Assembly: GCF_009766005.1 (NCBI RefSeq)
Contig: NZ_LMUK01000011.1
Span: 1-37,002 of the forward strand
DNA from: Bradyrhizobium sp. S69
GTDB lineage: Bacteria > Pseudomonadota > Alphaproteobacteria > Rhizobiales > Xanthobacteraceae
Reading direction: 5' to 3'
Length of the DNA stretch: 37,002 bases
Shown here: in pieces, positions 16,620-24,575 of the stretch
Numbering within the stretch: position 1 is the first letter of the stretch
How the letters are laid out: the number at the start of each line of letters is the position of its first letter
Notes under the pieces: generated by a model
What the model was told of the DNA's origin: nothing
Databases searched by the model: none
Seen by the model: only the letters and a program-made list of their open reading frames with translations
Made by a program: the position numbers and the translations under genes

Positions 16620-17596
16620 GAGAACAGCACCTTCGTTCCCTCGAAGTCGAAGGCAAAACGAACCTCCTCAAGCCCAGCAGCGGCCATAGCGTGACGCAAC
16701 TTGTTACGGTCATCTGCGTAGAACAGCAGAAATCCACCGCCGCCCGCGCCGACCAGCTTGCCGCCAACGGCGCCGTTCTTCATGCCAAGGTCGTACCATT
16801 GGTCGATCTGGGCATTGCTCATGCCGCCGGAACGACGCTTCTTGTGTTCCCAATGCTCGTGCATCAGCGCGCCAAACTCTTTTGTCTTGCTGGATTCGAG
16901 GAGCATTTTGCTTTTCAATCCGAGTTCCTTCACGAAATGCAGATTGTCGATCATGTGCTTGTCGCTGTCTTTGGTCTTGGTATTTTGATCTTTTAGGATG
17001 GATCCGGCGCTGCGCGAAAACCCGGTAAAAAACAGCAGTAAATTGTCCTCGAGGTCGAACTTCGTATCCATTGAAATGGCCAATGGAACAACATCGACGC
17101 TGTTGTCGGGATTGAATGTGAAACATGTCAAACCGCCGCAAGCCGCGATGTATTGGTCCTGCTTGCCGATCGGCTCGCCGAGACGATCGATTTCGATTTC
17201 GCACGCCAATTCGGCAAGTTGCTTCGGCTCGACCTGACGCATCCGGTGCACATAAAGCGCCTTCAGCAGTGCCGTCGTGAAACTCCCTGATGAGCCAAGA
17301 CCGGTGCCGGATGGAATGTCTGCCAACGTCGTGATCTCAACCTGCGGCGTCTTGAACTCGAGCATCTTGATCGCTTCGCGAATGATCGGATGCTGCACCT
17401 CAGCGACGAGATCGACGTGCTCCAGATGGGAATATTTGAGATAGATGCCTTGCGTGAACGGCCGCATAACGTTGATGTAGACGTACTTGTTGATGGCTCC
17501 CGCGATCAAAAAACCGCCGTGTTCACGATAATAGGACGGCAGATCGGTACCTCCGCCGCCGAGGCTGATACGAAGCGGACTACGCGTGGTGATCAT
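16616..17596 (-). CDS. hddA: D-glycero-alpha-D-manno-heptose 7-phosphate kinase
   Basis: A 326-residue GHMP kinase. The N-terminus MITTRSPLRISLGGGGTDLP is the sugar-binding opening of HddA-type kinases. IPSGTGLGSSGSF (94-106) is the ATP-binding motif 2, and VGAGGGGFLLFY near 290 is motif 3. It phosphorylates C1 of D-glycero-alpha-D-manno-heptose 7-phosphate to make the 1,7-bisphosphate. ATG 17596 matches family starts; an ATG at 17611 in the same frame would add five residues. The start overlaps the end of the oxidoreductase gene by 17 bases. Length and motifs look intact. Confidence 0.92.
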   Translation of the reverse strand: MITTRSPLRISLGGGGTDLPSYYREHGGFLIAGAINKYVYINVMRPFTQGIYLKYSHLEHVDLVAEVQHPIIREAIKMLEFKTPQVEITTLADIPSGTGLGSSGSFTTALLKALYVHRMRQVEPKQLAELACEIEIDRLGEPIGKQDQYIAACGGLTCFTFNPDNSVDVVPLAISMDTKFDLEDNLLLFFTGFSRSAGSILKDQNTKTKDSDKHMIDNLHFVKELGLKSKMLLESSKTKEFGALMHEHWEHKKRRSGGMSNAQIDQWYDLGMKNGAVGGKLVGAGGGGFLLFYADDRNKLRHAMAAAGLEEVRFAFDFEGTKVLFS

Positions 17597-18581
17597 ATCC
17601 AGACATCCCATAAATTTTTTCGATGATCTTCAGCGCCTCGATGGCGTCGTGTAGTCCGGCGCTGGGTTGGCGCGTCAACCGGATATCTTCCAGAAATTCG
17701 GCAAATTCCATGTCCCACGAATTATCCGCCATAGGATATTCCCACGTCGTGGTTTCGGGTGGACCCATTTCCGGCAGCATTTTGTAGTAGGTGAGCCGCT
17801 CAGTTCCATAACTCCCGCCGAGGCCATTTATTTCGATCTTGCCGTCCCGCCCGTAGATCTCGAATGAAAAGGTATTTTTCCATTCGGTACAGCTGGCGTG
17901 CAGAAAGGCGACCTGCCTTGAAGCTGTCTTCAATAACAGGAAGCCATTGTCGTCGACCGGCATATCCCAGAAATAGGTAGTTGCGAAACCTTCCACTTCA
18001 GGGAAATCTCCTAAAAACCAGCGGGCAAGGTCGATCAAGTGGGGTCCCTGGTCGATCAATTCGCCGCCACCTGATTTTACCGGATCAGATCGCCATTCAC
18101 GGTCATAGCCCAGCCGCCCGCCATGGCCGTAGCGCGCGCGCAGGAACATCAGCGGACCCAGCGCACCGGAGGTCACTAGTTGATGGGCCTTCTGCAACGC
18201 ACGGTGATAGCGATGGTTGAATCCCACTCGCACCAGGCTGCCACTGGCGGCGGCGGCCTCCGCAAGCCCCTCGAGCTCGCTCGCTCGGCGTGCGGCCGGC
18301 TTTTCAATCAGGGCGTGCTTGCCAGCCGCAACGGCGCCATGAGCGATCTCGGCCAGGGTATCGTGCAATGTCGAGATGATGACAACTGAGACACTGGGAT
18401 CGCTGACTGCCACTTTCCAGTCCGCCACCGCCTTGCAACCGGGGGCCGTGGCTGCCAACCGATCCGCCCGGTCTTGCGCGATGTCGGCACAAACAACCAG
18501 ACGAGCATCACCACGCGCCTTGGCGCGCTTTTGGCCAATCAGGCCGCAACCAACAATCGCCACCCCCGCTTGACCGCTCAT
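17580..18581 (-). CDS. Gfo/Idh/MocA family oxidoreductase
   Basis: A 333-residue NAD(P)-dependent sugar oxidoreductase. Residues 6-18 (GVAIVGCGLIGQK) form the Rossmann motif, ALIEKPAAR has the conserved EKP, and GGGELIDQGPHLIDLARW contains the conserved GxxxDxxxHxxD-like active-site strand. The C-terminal beta sheet spans the rest. Members oxidise or reduce one hydroxyl of a free or nucleotide-linked sugar. The exact substrate is unknown, but the gene sits inside the heptose operon directly upstream of hddA and may act on a heptose or heptose-derived keto sugar. The start at 18581 forms ATGA with the SDR stop; 18593 is an alternative. Confidence 0.85.
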   Translation of the reverse strand: MSGQAGVAIVGCGLIGQKRAKARGDARLVVCADIAQDRADRLAATAPGCKAVADWKVAVSDPSVSVVIISTLHDTLAEIAHGAVAAGKHALIEKPAARRASELEGLAEAAAASGSLVRVGFNHRYHRALQKAHQLVTSGALGPLMFLRARYGHGGRLGYDREWRSDPVKSGGGELIDQGPHLIDLARWFLGDFPEVEGFATTYFWDMPVDDNGFLLLKTASRQVAFLHASCTEWKNTFSFEIYGRDGKIEINGLGGSYGTERLTYYKMLPEMGPPETTTWEYPMADNSWDMEFAEFLEDIRLTRQPSAGLHDAIEALKIIEKIYGMSGYDHHA

Positions 18582-19447
18582 CGGTCGCCCCATCCCTTGT
18601 TCCGGTCACGACCAGTAATGCGCCGCAATGTGTAGACATCACTGGCGTTGAGCTCATCGAGGTGCTTCGGCCAGTCTTCCCAGCGATCCCATTGCGCCGC
18701 GATAAGCTTGCCGGTGATCCCGTCACTCTCGGCCGCCCCGAGAAAGACACAAAGTGCCGCGCCGACGTCAAGCGGCGTACCGCCCTCCTCGGCGATTTTT
18801 TTCATCCGATCGAAAAACGGCTGCCCTACCTTCTGCGGGCCGGCTTCCAGAAGCTGATCCATCATGCGCGTCGCCAGCGCACCCGGAGCGATCGCGTTGA
18901 CGTCGATATGATCGTCCTTGCACTCGAGCGCGAGAGATTCGGTAAATCGCACGACGGCCGCCTTGGAAGCCGCATAAGCCGTGATCGCTGGCATCGGGTT
19001 TGCCGCACCGCCGCCGGAAATGTTGACAATCTTTCCGTAGCGCTGCGCACGAAATATCGGCATTGCGGCGCGCGAGACATAGACGAGACCAAGCAAATTG
19101 ATGCGAATCGCGTCGACCCACTCATCCCAGGCAATGTCCTCGATGTTGCCCATCGGACCATAAATGCCGGCATTGTTGACGAGAATGTCGAGACGAGGAA
19201 ATTCCTTGCGGACCGCCTCGAAGATCAGGTCGACGTCCTTTGGCTCACCAACATCGCTGGCGATCGTCACGATGTGAGCATCCGGGGCAAGCAATGGCGC
19301 AAGCCTCTGCTGCTGAACCGCGAGCTTGCCCACGTTGCGCGCGCAGAGCATCACGCTGGCGCCATTCGAGACATAATGCCGCGCGATCTCGGCCCCCAGC
19401 CCCTGGCTGGCTCCGGTTATCAGCGCAAAACGGCCGCGCAACTTCAT
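18578..19447 (-). CDS. Short-chain dehydrogenase/reductase
   Basis: A 289-residue classical SDR. TGASQGLG (11-18) is the cofactor motif, SDVGEP the acidic turn, LVNNAG (89-94) follows, and the catalytic set is S144 (NISGGG), Y158 and K162 (YAASK). A basic residue after the first glycine block and ARN at 37-39 suggest NADP(H). Classical SDRs in glycan operons usually reduce keto sugars or oxidise a specific hydroxyl. Here it is sandwiched between a nucleotide-sugar dehydrogenase relative and a Gfo/Idh oxidoreductase, each overlapping by four bases, so three redox enzymes are made together. The substrate is not predictable from sequence. Confidence 0.85.
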   Translation of the reverse strand: MKLRGRFALITGASQGLGAEIARHYVSNGASVMLCARNVGKLAVQQQRLAPLLAPDAHIVTIASDVGEPKDVDLIFEAVRKEFPRLDILVNNAGIYGPMGNIEDIAWDEWVDAIRINLLGLVYVSRAAMPIFRAQRYGKIVNISGGGAANPMPAITAYAASKAAVVRFTESLALECKDDHIDVNAIAPGALATRMMDQLLEAGPQKVGQPFFDRMKKIAEEGGTPLDVGAALCVFLGAAESDGITGKLIAAQWDRWEDWPKHLDELNASDVYTLRRITGRDRNKGWGDR

Positions 19448-20739
19448 CGCACGTTGCCCGCGATGACGTAGTCCAACATCGACAGGCCGGACAATGGCTT
19501 CGCCGCAAACGCATTCTGATCAATCAGCAACGCTCGCTTCATATCCGGAACGAGTGCCGCGAAGTCGAGCTCGCGAAACTCAGGCCATTCGGTGGCCAGC
19601 ACAACGGCCTCGCTCCCTCTGAACACCATGTCAGCCGAACCGGCGATCGTGAGCGCTGAATTCAACGGCTCGGGTAAGGTCGCGACTTTTGGATCGAAAA
19701 CAGCCACGTTAGCGCCTTCGGCAATCAGCTCCTCGATGACCTCGATCGCGACGGATCTTCTAATCGCATCAGTACCGGCCTTGTAAGCTAGTCCCAGGAT
19801 ACCGATCTTCTTGCCGGTAAGCGCCCCGAGCTGCCGGCGTAGATGACGAACGACCCACCCTTTATGATGGTCGTTGCTTTCCAACACGGCGCTCAACACC
19901 GGCACGCGGGTATCACGATCCTGGGCAATGGCCTTCAGGTACTGGACATCACGCGCCAGGGTGCCGCCACCGAAAGCCGAGCCGGCCCGTACATAGGCCT
20001 TCTTGCCGATGCGCGGGTCGAGCCGGAGCGCCGCCTCAACTTCGCTCATGTCGGCACCAACGCTCTCGCAGATGCTTGCGATCTCATTGGTAAAGGTGAC
20101 GCAGGTGGCGAGGTAAGAATTCAGTGCGTGCTTTACCATCTCGGCGGATTCGACCCGCGTCCATAACAGGGTCTGGCAGAATGGCTTAAGTACCGGCTCG
20201 ATCACCCTGCGCGCATCCTCGCCGCGAATACCAATGATGATACGCTCGGGCTCGGTGAAAACGCGGATCGCATCGCCCAGCCGAAGATTTTCTGGAGAAT
20301 AGCCGAACGAGACCTTGCGATCTTTTGCGACTGCCGCAAATTCATGCTCCAGCCGTGCTGTGCTTCCAACCGGCACCTGCGAGGAGATCAGGACGACGGA
20401 GCCGTCCCTCAGATGCGGAAAGGTCAGCCGCACGCGATCGAGTACATAATCGACGTCGGCGACGTCATCATCGTCAACCGGGGTATCGAAATTGACCCAA
20501 ACCAGATCGGCCGACGAGACTGCCGCGGCGACGTCATCGGTGAAGCGTAGCGTGCCGCTCTGCAGTCCTTGCGTCAATAAGGCATCAAGGCCGGGCTCAA
20601 ACAATGGCGCCTTCCCGGCATTGAGTTCGGACGCCGCCTCCACGGCCTCCGCGAGGCCTACCGTCGCAATCCCTCGCGACGCCAGGCAGGCCGCCGTCAC
20701 CGTCCCGAGATGCCACAGGCCGTACACGCAAACCTTCAT
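19444..20739 (-). CDS. UDP-glucose/GDP-mannose dehydrogenase family protein lacking the catalytic Cys
   Basis: A 431-residue protein with the three-domain layout of nucleotide-sugar dehydrogenases: YGLWHLGTVTAACLA (6-20), NFDTPVDDDD, SSQVPVGST (119-127), GYSPENLRLGDAI (147-158), ESAEMVKHALNSYLATCVTF (198-217) and GILGLAYKAGTDAIRRS near 330. E150, K203, N207 and D264 match conserved catalytic residues. The nucleophilic cysteine of GG(S/H)C is replaced: residues 257-260 read GGGT, so Thr260 occupies that site. A canonical enzyme needs this Cys for the second oxidation to the acid. This one may stop at the aldehyde or oxidise another position. ATG 20739 overlaps the epimerase stop (ATGA). Confidence 0.85.
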   Translation of the reverse strand: MKVCVYGLWHLGTVTAACLASRGIATVGLAEAVEAASELNAGKAPLFEPGLDALLTQGLQSGTLRFTDDVAAAVSSADLVWVNFDTPVDDDDVADVDYVLDRVRLTFPHLRDGSVVLISSQVPVGSTARLEHEFAAVAKDRKVSFGYSPENLRLGDAIRVFTEPERIIIGIRGEDARRVIEPVLKPFCQTLLWTRVESAEMVKHALNSYLATCVTFTNEIASICESVGADMSEVEAALRLDPRIGKKAYVRAGSAFGGGTLARDVQYLKAIAQDRDTRVPVLSAVLESNDHHKGWVVRHLRRQLGALTGKKIGILGLAYKAGTDAIRRSVAIEVIEELIAEGANVAVFDPKVATLPEPLNSALTIAGSADMVFRGSEAVVLATEWPEFRELDFAALVPDMKRALLIDQNAFAAKPLSGLSMLDYVIAGNVR

Positions 20740-21692
20740 GATCGCGCCTCGACGACCCATGGATTGGCGATCAGATATTCCAGCGTGTTGATCACCCCAT
20801 TCTGGATCGACAGCTTTGGTGACCAGCCGAGTTTGCGGATCCGGCCGCAATCAAGAAAGATGAATGGATTATCCCCAATCCAGCCGCGCTCGCCGCCGGT
20901 ATATTCCAATTTGGGTTCTAGCTGCAAACGTTTGCAGATCCAGCCTATCGATTGATTGACCTCGCAATATTCGTCCTGTCCGAGATTGAAAATGTTGACG
21001 CGGTCAGTTGCGCGCTCGATTGCGATAATGATCGCATCGATGCAATCTTGAATGTGGAGATAGGATTTACGCTGCTTGCCATTGCCAAGCACTTCGAGCC
21101 GCAACGGATCGACCAGCAGCTTCTGATAGAAATCGAACACGTGCCCGTGGGTGTAGCGTTCGCCCAAAATTGAAACAAAGCGGAAGATAAAACCCTGGAA
21201 ACCGAAGCCTTCGCAGTAGGACGAGATCAAGCCTTCGGCGGCGACCTTGGAATTACCGTAGAGCGAGGTCTGCACCGGGAACGGGGCATTTTCCGGGGTT
21301 GGAAACACCGTGGCCTCCCCATAGACCGAGCCGGTCGAGGAAAACGCGATCCTCTTGATACCGTTGGCGCGCATTGCCTCGAGCACGTTGTAGGTCGCGA
21401 TGGTGTTCTGTTCGATATCCTTGAACGGATGATGCGTGCCAAAGCGGACATCGGCGTTGGCAGCGAGGTGGAACACAATATCGCATCCGGCCATTGTGCC
21501 TCGCAACGAATCCGCGCTGAGCAGATCGGCCTCGACTAGCCGAAATTGCGGCGACATCGATGCGGTTTCAAGGAAGCAGCGCTGGCCGGTGGAAAAGTTG
21601 TCGTAGCCGACGACGGAGTGACCCATAGCCAGAAGTCGGTCAACCAGACTGCTGCCAATGAAGCCTGCGGCTCCGGTAACGAAACAACGCAT
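20736..21692 (-). CDS. NAD-dependent nucleotide-sugar epimerase/dehydratase
   Basis: A 318-residue extended SDR. TGAAGFIGS (7-15) binds NAD, FHLAANADVRFG follows, and the catalytic set is S119/T120 in FSSTGSVYGEA with Y145-GNSK149. FRFVSILGERYTHGHVFDF and LHIQDCIDAI are typical of UDP-sugar 4-epimerases and decarboxylases. It most probably interconverts a UDP-hexose or UDP-uronate; the precise reaction cannot be assigned. The start is ATG 21692 with AAGGA about nine bases upstream; a TTG two codons earlier is possible. It lies 12 bases after gtrA and overlaps the dehydrogenase relative by four bases. Confidence 0.85.
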   Translation of the reverse strand: MRCFVTGAAGFIGSSLVDRLLAMGHSVVGYDNFSTGQRCFLETASMSPQFRLVEADLLSADSLRGTMAGCDIVFHLAANADVRFGTHHPFKDIEQNTIATYNVLEAMRANGIKRIAFSSTGSVYGEATVFPTPENAPFPVQTSLYGNSKVAAEGLISSYCEGFGFQGFIFRFVSILGERYTHGHVFDFYQKLLVDPLRLEVLGNGKQRKSYLHIQDCIDAIIIAIERATDRVNIFNLGQDEYCEVNQSIGWICKRLQLEPKLEYTGGERGWIGDNPFIFLDCGRIRKLGWSPKLSIQNGVINTLEYLIANPWVVEARS

Positions 21693-21704
21693 ATGCAAGC
21701 GTCC

Positions 21705-22145
21705 TTATTCTGGGGTGACGATCTCGAGCGGACGGGCCGAGCCACTTCCAGGCTGGAGAAACACCCAGAATCTATTTAGGAGGTAATTGCACACGGGAAC
21801 GACGACTGCGAGCGCAATCAGCGCTGGTCTGTAATCGACCCCAAGGATTGCGGTTGCAACCCAGACCGCGCTGGTACTCAGAATAAACGACGCTAACGAA
21901 TTGACGGCAAATTTCAGCAAATAGTCGCGGTAGCGGCCCGGAACCGCGAAGGTAAATCGGAAGTGTCCGACGTAGGAAACCAAGAAAGCGACAAAAAAGC
22001 CGATCATCGAGCCGACCGTCGGATTTGTACCTGCCACTGCGACGGCACCCATCGCTACACCGATGTGCACAACGGTCGCGGTCCCACCAACGATGGAGAA
22101 ACGCGCCAGCCGCCAGAATTCTTCAACAAGCCCCGATCGCGTCAC
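21705..22145 (-). CDS. GtrA-like membrane protein
   Basis: A 146-residue protein with four membrane segments: FSIVGGTATVVHIGVAMGAV, VGSMIGFFVAFLVSYVGHF, LLKFAVNSLASFILSTSAVW and ALIALAVVVPVCNYLLNRFW. The arginine/aromatic motif FRFTF after helix two and NRFWVF at the end are typical of GtrA. Members are thought to flip polyprenyl-phosphate-linked sugars made by GtrB-type transferases across the inner membrane. The matching GtrB-like gene is at 23078-24076, two genes upstream. GTG 22145 is chosen because it overlaps the methyltransferase stop as GTGA; an ATG at 22172 is a further option. Confidence 0.88.
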   Translation of the reverse strand: MTRSGLVEEFWRLARFSIVGGTATVVHIGVAMGAVAVAGTNPTVGSMIGFFVAFLVSYVGHFRFTFAVPGRYRDYLLKFAVNSLASFILSTSAVWVATAILGVDYRPALIALAVVVPVCNYLLNRFWVFLQPGSGSARPLEIVTPE

Positions 22146-23029
22146 GAGGGCTTCCGTGCCGTAACGACGCAACGGATGCCGCGCGGAAACGTAACAACGC
22201 GCGCCATCACTTCTTCTAACGAAATGACGGCATGACCGATCGCATTGAAACGCGAAGTCGCGCCGATCGCATTGGCGACATGCTCTTCGCGCTCCGCCGC
22301 TGATTTCGGCCGCGCTTGGGACAGCTTCTTGGCAAGATAGAAGGCGGGATAGATCAGCGCACCGAGATAGTTACGCCGTTCGACAACCAGGCCGGCTTGC
22401 TTGACGACGTTGCAAATACCCCTCAACGTGTAGCGACGGAAATGCTGGAGCTGCCGGTCGTAGTCGTCGAACAACTCCGGACCGGCCGGCACCTCGATTA
22501 CCGCGACACCGCCAGGCTTCAGCATTCGCGCGATGTGTGCCGTCGCTGCGACATCGTTTTCAATATGCTCGAGGACGTTGAGCAGAACCATAGCGTCGTA
22601 GGTATCGGACGGCAGCGGGCTGTCGGCAAGATTGAACCTGACGAGTGGAATGCCCGGCATCTTCTCGCCGAGCTTGACCAGCGTTCCGAGCGTATAGTCG
22701 CCGCCGGTGAGCGTTACATTCGGCAGGCTCCGCCTCATGTCTGCCAGCAGATGACCCGCCGAACAGCCGACTTCCATAATCGAAGCGGGCCTCGCGCCAA
22801 GTGTTCGCTTGAGCTCATTGATCGCGTGACCGCGGGACGCTACATCGATGAAGTGGGCGCCTGACTCCGTGGCGCTTTCGTGAAGCTCCGTAAGTTCATC
22901 AGACCAGCCGGATTCTCCGACTTCGTAGGCCAGAACCCGCGTCGATTTTCCAGAGCGGACAAAAGCGCCGCCATTCCAAACAGGGGAGTCTTCCCCTGCC
23001 AAAACGGGAGGAAACGTTATGTCATTCAT
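22142..23029 (-). CDS. Class I SAM-dependent methyltransferase
   Basis: About 295 residues. IMEVGCSAGHLLADM is SAM motif I, YDAMVLLNVLEHIEND is the strand-four/post-II block with the usual NVLEH, and MLKPGGVAVIEVPAG is motif III. FRRYTLRGICNVVKQAGL follows. The C-terminal third (YPAFYLAKKLSQARP, FNAIGHAVISLEEVM) is seen in methyltransferases next to GtrA/GtrB pairs. The likely role is to methylate a sugar or lipid-linked intermediate. Start choice is uncertain: ATG 23029 has little upstream support, while GTG 23035 or TTG 23041 would use GAGAGAG at about 23046-23052. It lies 48 bases or less after the GT2 gene. Confidence 0.8.
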   Translation of the reverse strand: MNDITFPPVLAGEDSPVWNGGAFVRSGKSTRVLAYEVGESGWSDELTELHESATESGAHFIDVASRGHAINELKRTLGARPASIMEVGCSAGHLLADMRRSLPNVTLTGGDYTLGTLVKLGEKMPGIPLVRFNLADSPLPSDTYDAMVLLNVLEHIENDVAATAHIARMLKPGGVAVIEVPAGPELFDDYDRQLQHFRRYTLRGICNVVKQAGLVVERRNYLGALIYPAFYLAKKLSQARPKSAAEREEHVANAIGATSRFNAIGHAVISLEEVMARVVTFPRGIRCVVTARKPS

Positions 23030-23077
23030 CGTCACGTTCAATCGCTCTCTCGGGATATCGCCGCCAAGAGGCCGCTT

Positions 23078-24076
23078 TCAGACCTGATCGGCGGATTGGC
23101 CGGCAGGCTCCGAAAAATTGACCTTCCGATCGACGATATACATCGGCCTGCGTTTGGTTTCATCGTAAATACGGCCGATATACTCGCCCACGACGCCGAG
23201 CGCCAGCAATTGTACCCCGGAAAAGAACGAAATGACAAGCACCGTTGTAGGCAGACCTGGGGTCAGGTTGATCCCGATAAGCTTCTGAATTAAATACCAT
23301 AATCCAATCGCAAAGCTGATCGCCGCGACTACGAAACCGGCCATCGACATCAGCTGCAGGGGCCGGCTGCTAAAGCCGACAAGTCCGTTGATGCCTATCC
23401 GGAGCGAGCCGATCAGGCGGTTATAATTGCCCGTACCCGTCAGCCGCGCGTCCCGGTTGTAGAGGACGGCGGCCTGCTTGAAACCAACGTACGCGACCAT
23501 GCCGCGTAGGAACCCGTGGGTTTCGGACAGCCGACGCAACTCCTCGATGACCCGTCGCGACATGATGCGAAAATCCCCCGTATTACGCGGGATTTGGACG
23601 TCGCTCAGGCGATTGATGACGGTGTAGCCGAAATAGGACACCGCGCGCTTAATCAGGGTCTCGCCCTCGCGCGACGTGCGCATAGCGTAGACGACTTCAT
23701 AGCCCTCAGCCATCTTGGCGTAGAGCTGTTCAATGACCTCCGGCTGGTCCTGGAGATCGACATCGATGACAACGCACTTTTCTCCGGTGCAATTCAGTAT
23801 GCCCGCCATGGTTGCGGCAGGCTGACCGAAGCGGCGGGAAAACAGGATCAGCTTCACGGCAAGATTGCGCTCAATCTCACGCAGGATCACCGCCTCGGTA
23901 TCGTCGGGCGACGGATCGAGCGCAAAGATGATTTCGTATCTGACGCCCAGTTTCGCCATCACGGCTTCGGTCCGCTGGAGGAACGGTCGAATATTGCCGG
24001 CCTCCTTGTATACAGGGACAACGATCGACAAGGCGATGCTGAAGGAGGCATCTGACATGGGGTGTGAAACCGTCAT
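23078..24076 (-). CDS. GtrB-like polyprenyl-phosphate glycosyltransferase (GT2 with two C-terminal TM helices)
   Basis: A 332-residue protein. Residues 1-230 are a GT2 domain: SIVVPVYKEAGNIRPFL, FALDPSPDDTEAV, SRRFGQPAATMAGI and the metal site VVIDVDLQDQPE. GDFRIMSRRVIEEL and FLRGMVAYVGF match DPM1/ArnC/GtrB enzymes. Two membrane helices follow (LQLMSMAGFVVAAISFAIGL and TVLVISFFSGVQLLALGVVG), then GEYIGRIYDETKRRP. It should transfer a sugar from a nucleotide donor to undecaprenyl phosphate at the inner membrane, giving the substrate for GtrA. It is the first gene of the twelve-gene minus-strand operon. ATG 24058 is an alternative start. Confidence 0.9.
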   Translation of the reverse strand: MTVSHPMSDASFSIALSIVVPVYKEAGNIRPFLQRTEAVMAKLGVRYEIIFALDPSPDDTEAVILREIERNLAVKLILFSRRFGQPAATMAGILNCTGEKCVVIDVDLQDQPEVIEQLYAKMAEGYEVVYAMRTSREGETLIKRAVSYFGYTVINRLSDVQIPRNTGDFRIMSRRVIEELRRLSETHGFLRGMVAYVGFKQAAVLYNRDARLTGTGNYNRLIGSLRIGINGLVGFSSRPLQLMSMAGFVVAAISFAIGLWYLIQKLIGINLTPGLPTTVLVISFFSGVQLLALGVVGEYIGRIYDETKRRPMYIVDRKVNFSEPAGQSADQV

Positions 24077-24575
24077 TGAAGAGCGTCATGAATAACACCC
24101 GAGTTCACCGAAATGAACAACGGCCTACAGATGGCGACCAAAAACTCGTCGAGCGCTTTGAGTTTATTACAGCACATTGCGCATTCTCGATGAATCTGCG
24201 GGTGAAAATTGGAGTGAGAGTCGGGCGGCCGCGACCTCAAACTCATTTCTCGAGCACCGGGCCAGGCACGACCAAACTGCCGTCTCATTGTCAGAGTATT
24301 CATCTAAATGCAATGAAGATAATCGCAAACGCCACCGCGGTCAAAGGATCCAAACTGAGCACAATCGAGGTGCTATTACTGCGATGATGCCCCAGAGCCG
24401 CGGCACAAGTTTCCCTCTGCTTTCCACCAGTCATTGCGACCGAGCAAAAGTCGAAAAACTCACTGCGGTCGGCTGTTCAATACGCTCCTATCGCAGATCA
24501 ATTGACCTGCAGTCTTCTAAGGTTGAACGACGGATGCGTTCCCCACCATGAGTTAACGTCATTCTTTTCCAGCCG
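24077..24575. other. Divergent intergenic region
   Basis: About 500 bases lie between the first gene of the minus-strand operon and the plus-strand membrane pseudogene. Short open frames are present on both strands but none has a recognisable motif or good start. The promoter of the long minus-strand operon should lie here; I cannot point to a clear -35/-10 pair. Confidence 0.5.

Noticed and set aside
18662..19471. 269-codon plus-strand frame opposite the SDR gene.
   Set aside because: It is antisense to an SDR with all catalytic motifs. Long antisense frames are common in GC-rich DNA, and the protein shows no motif.
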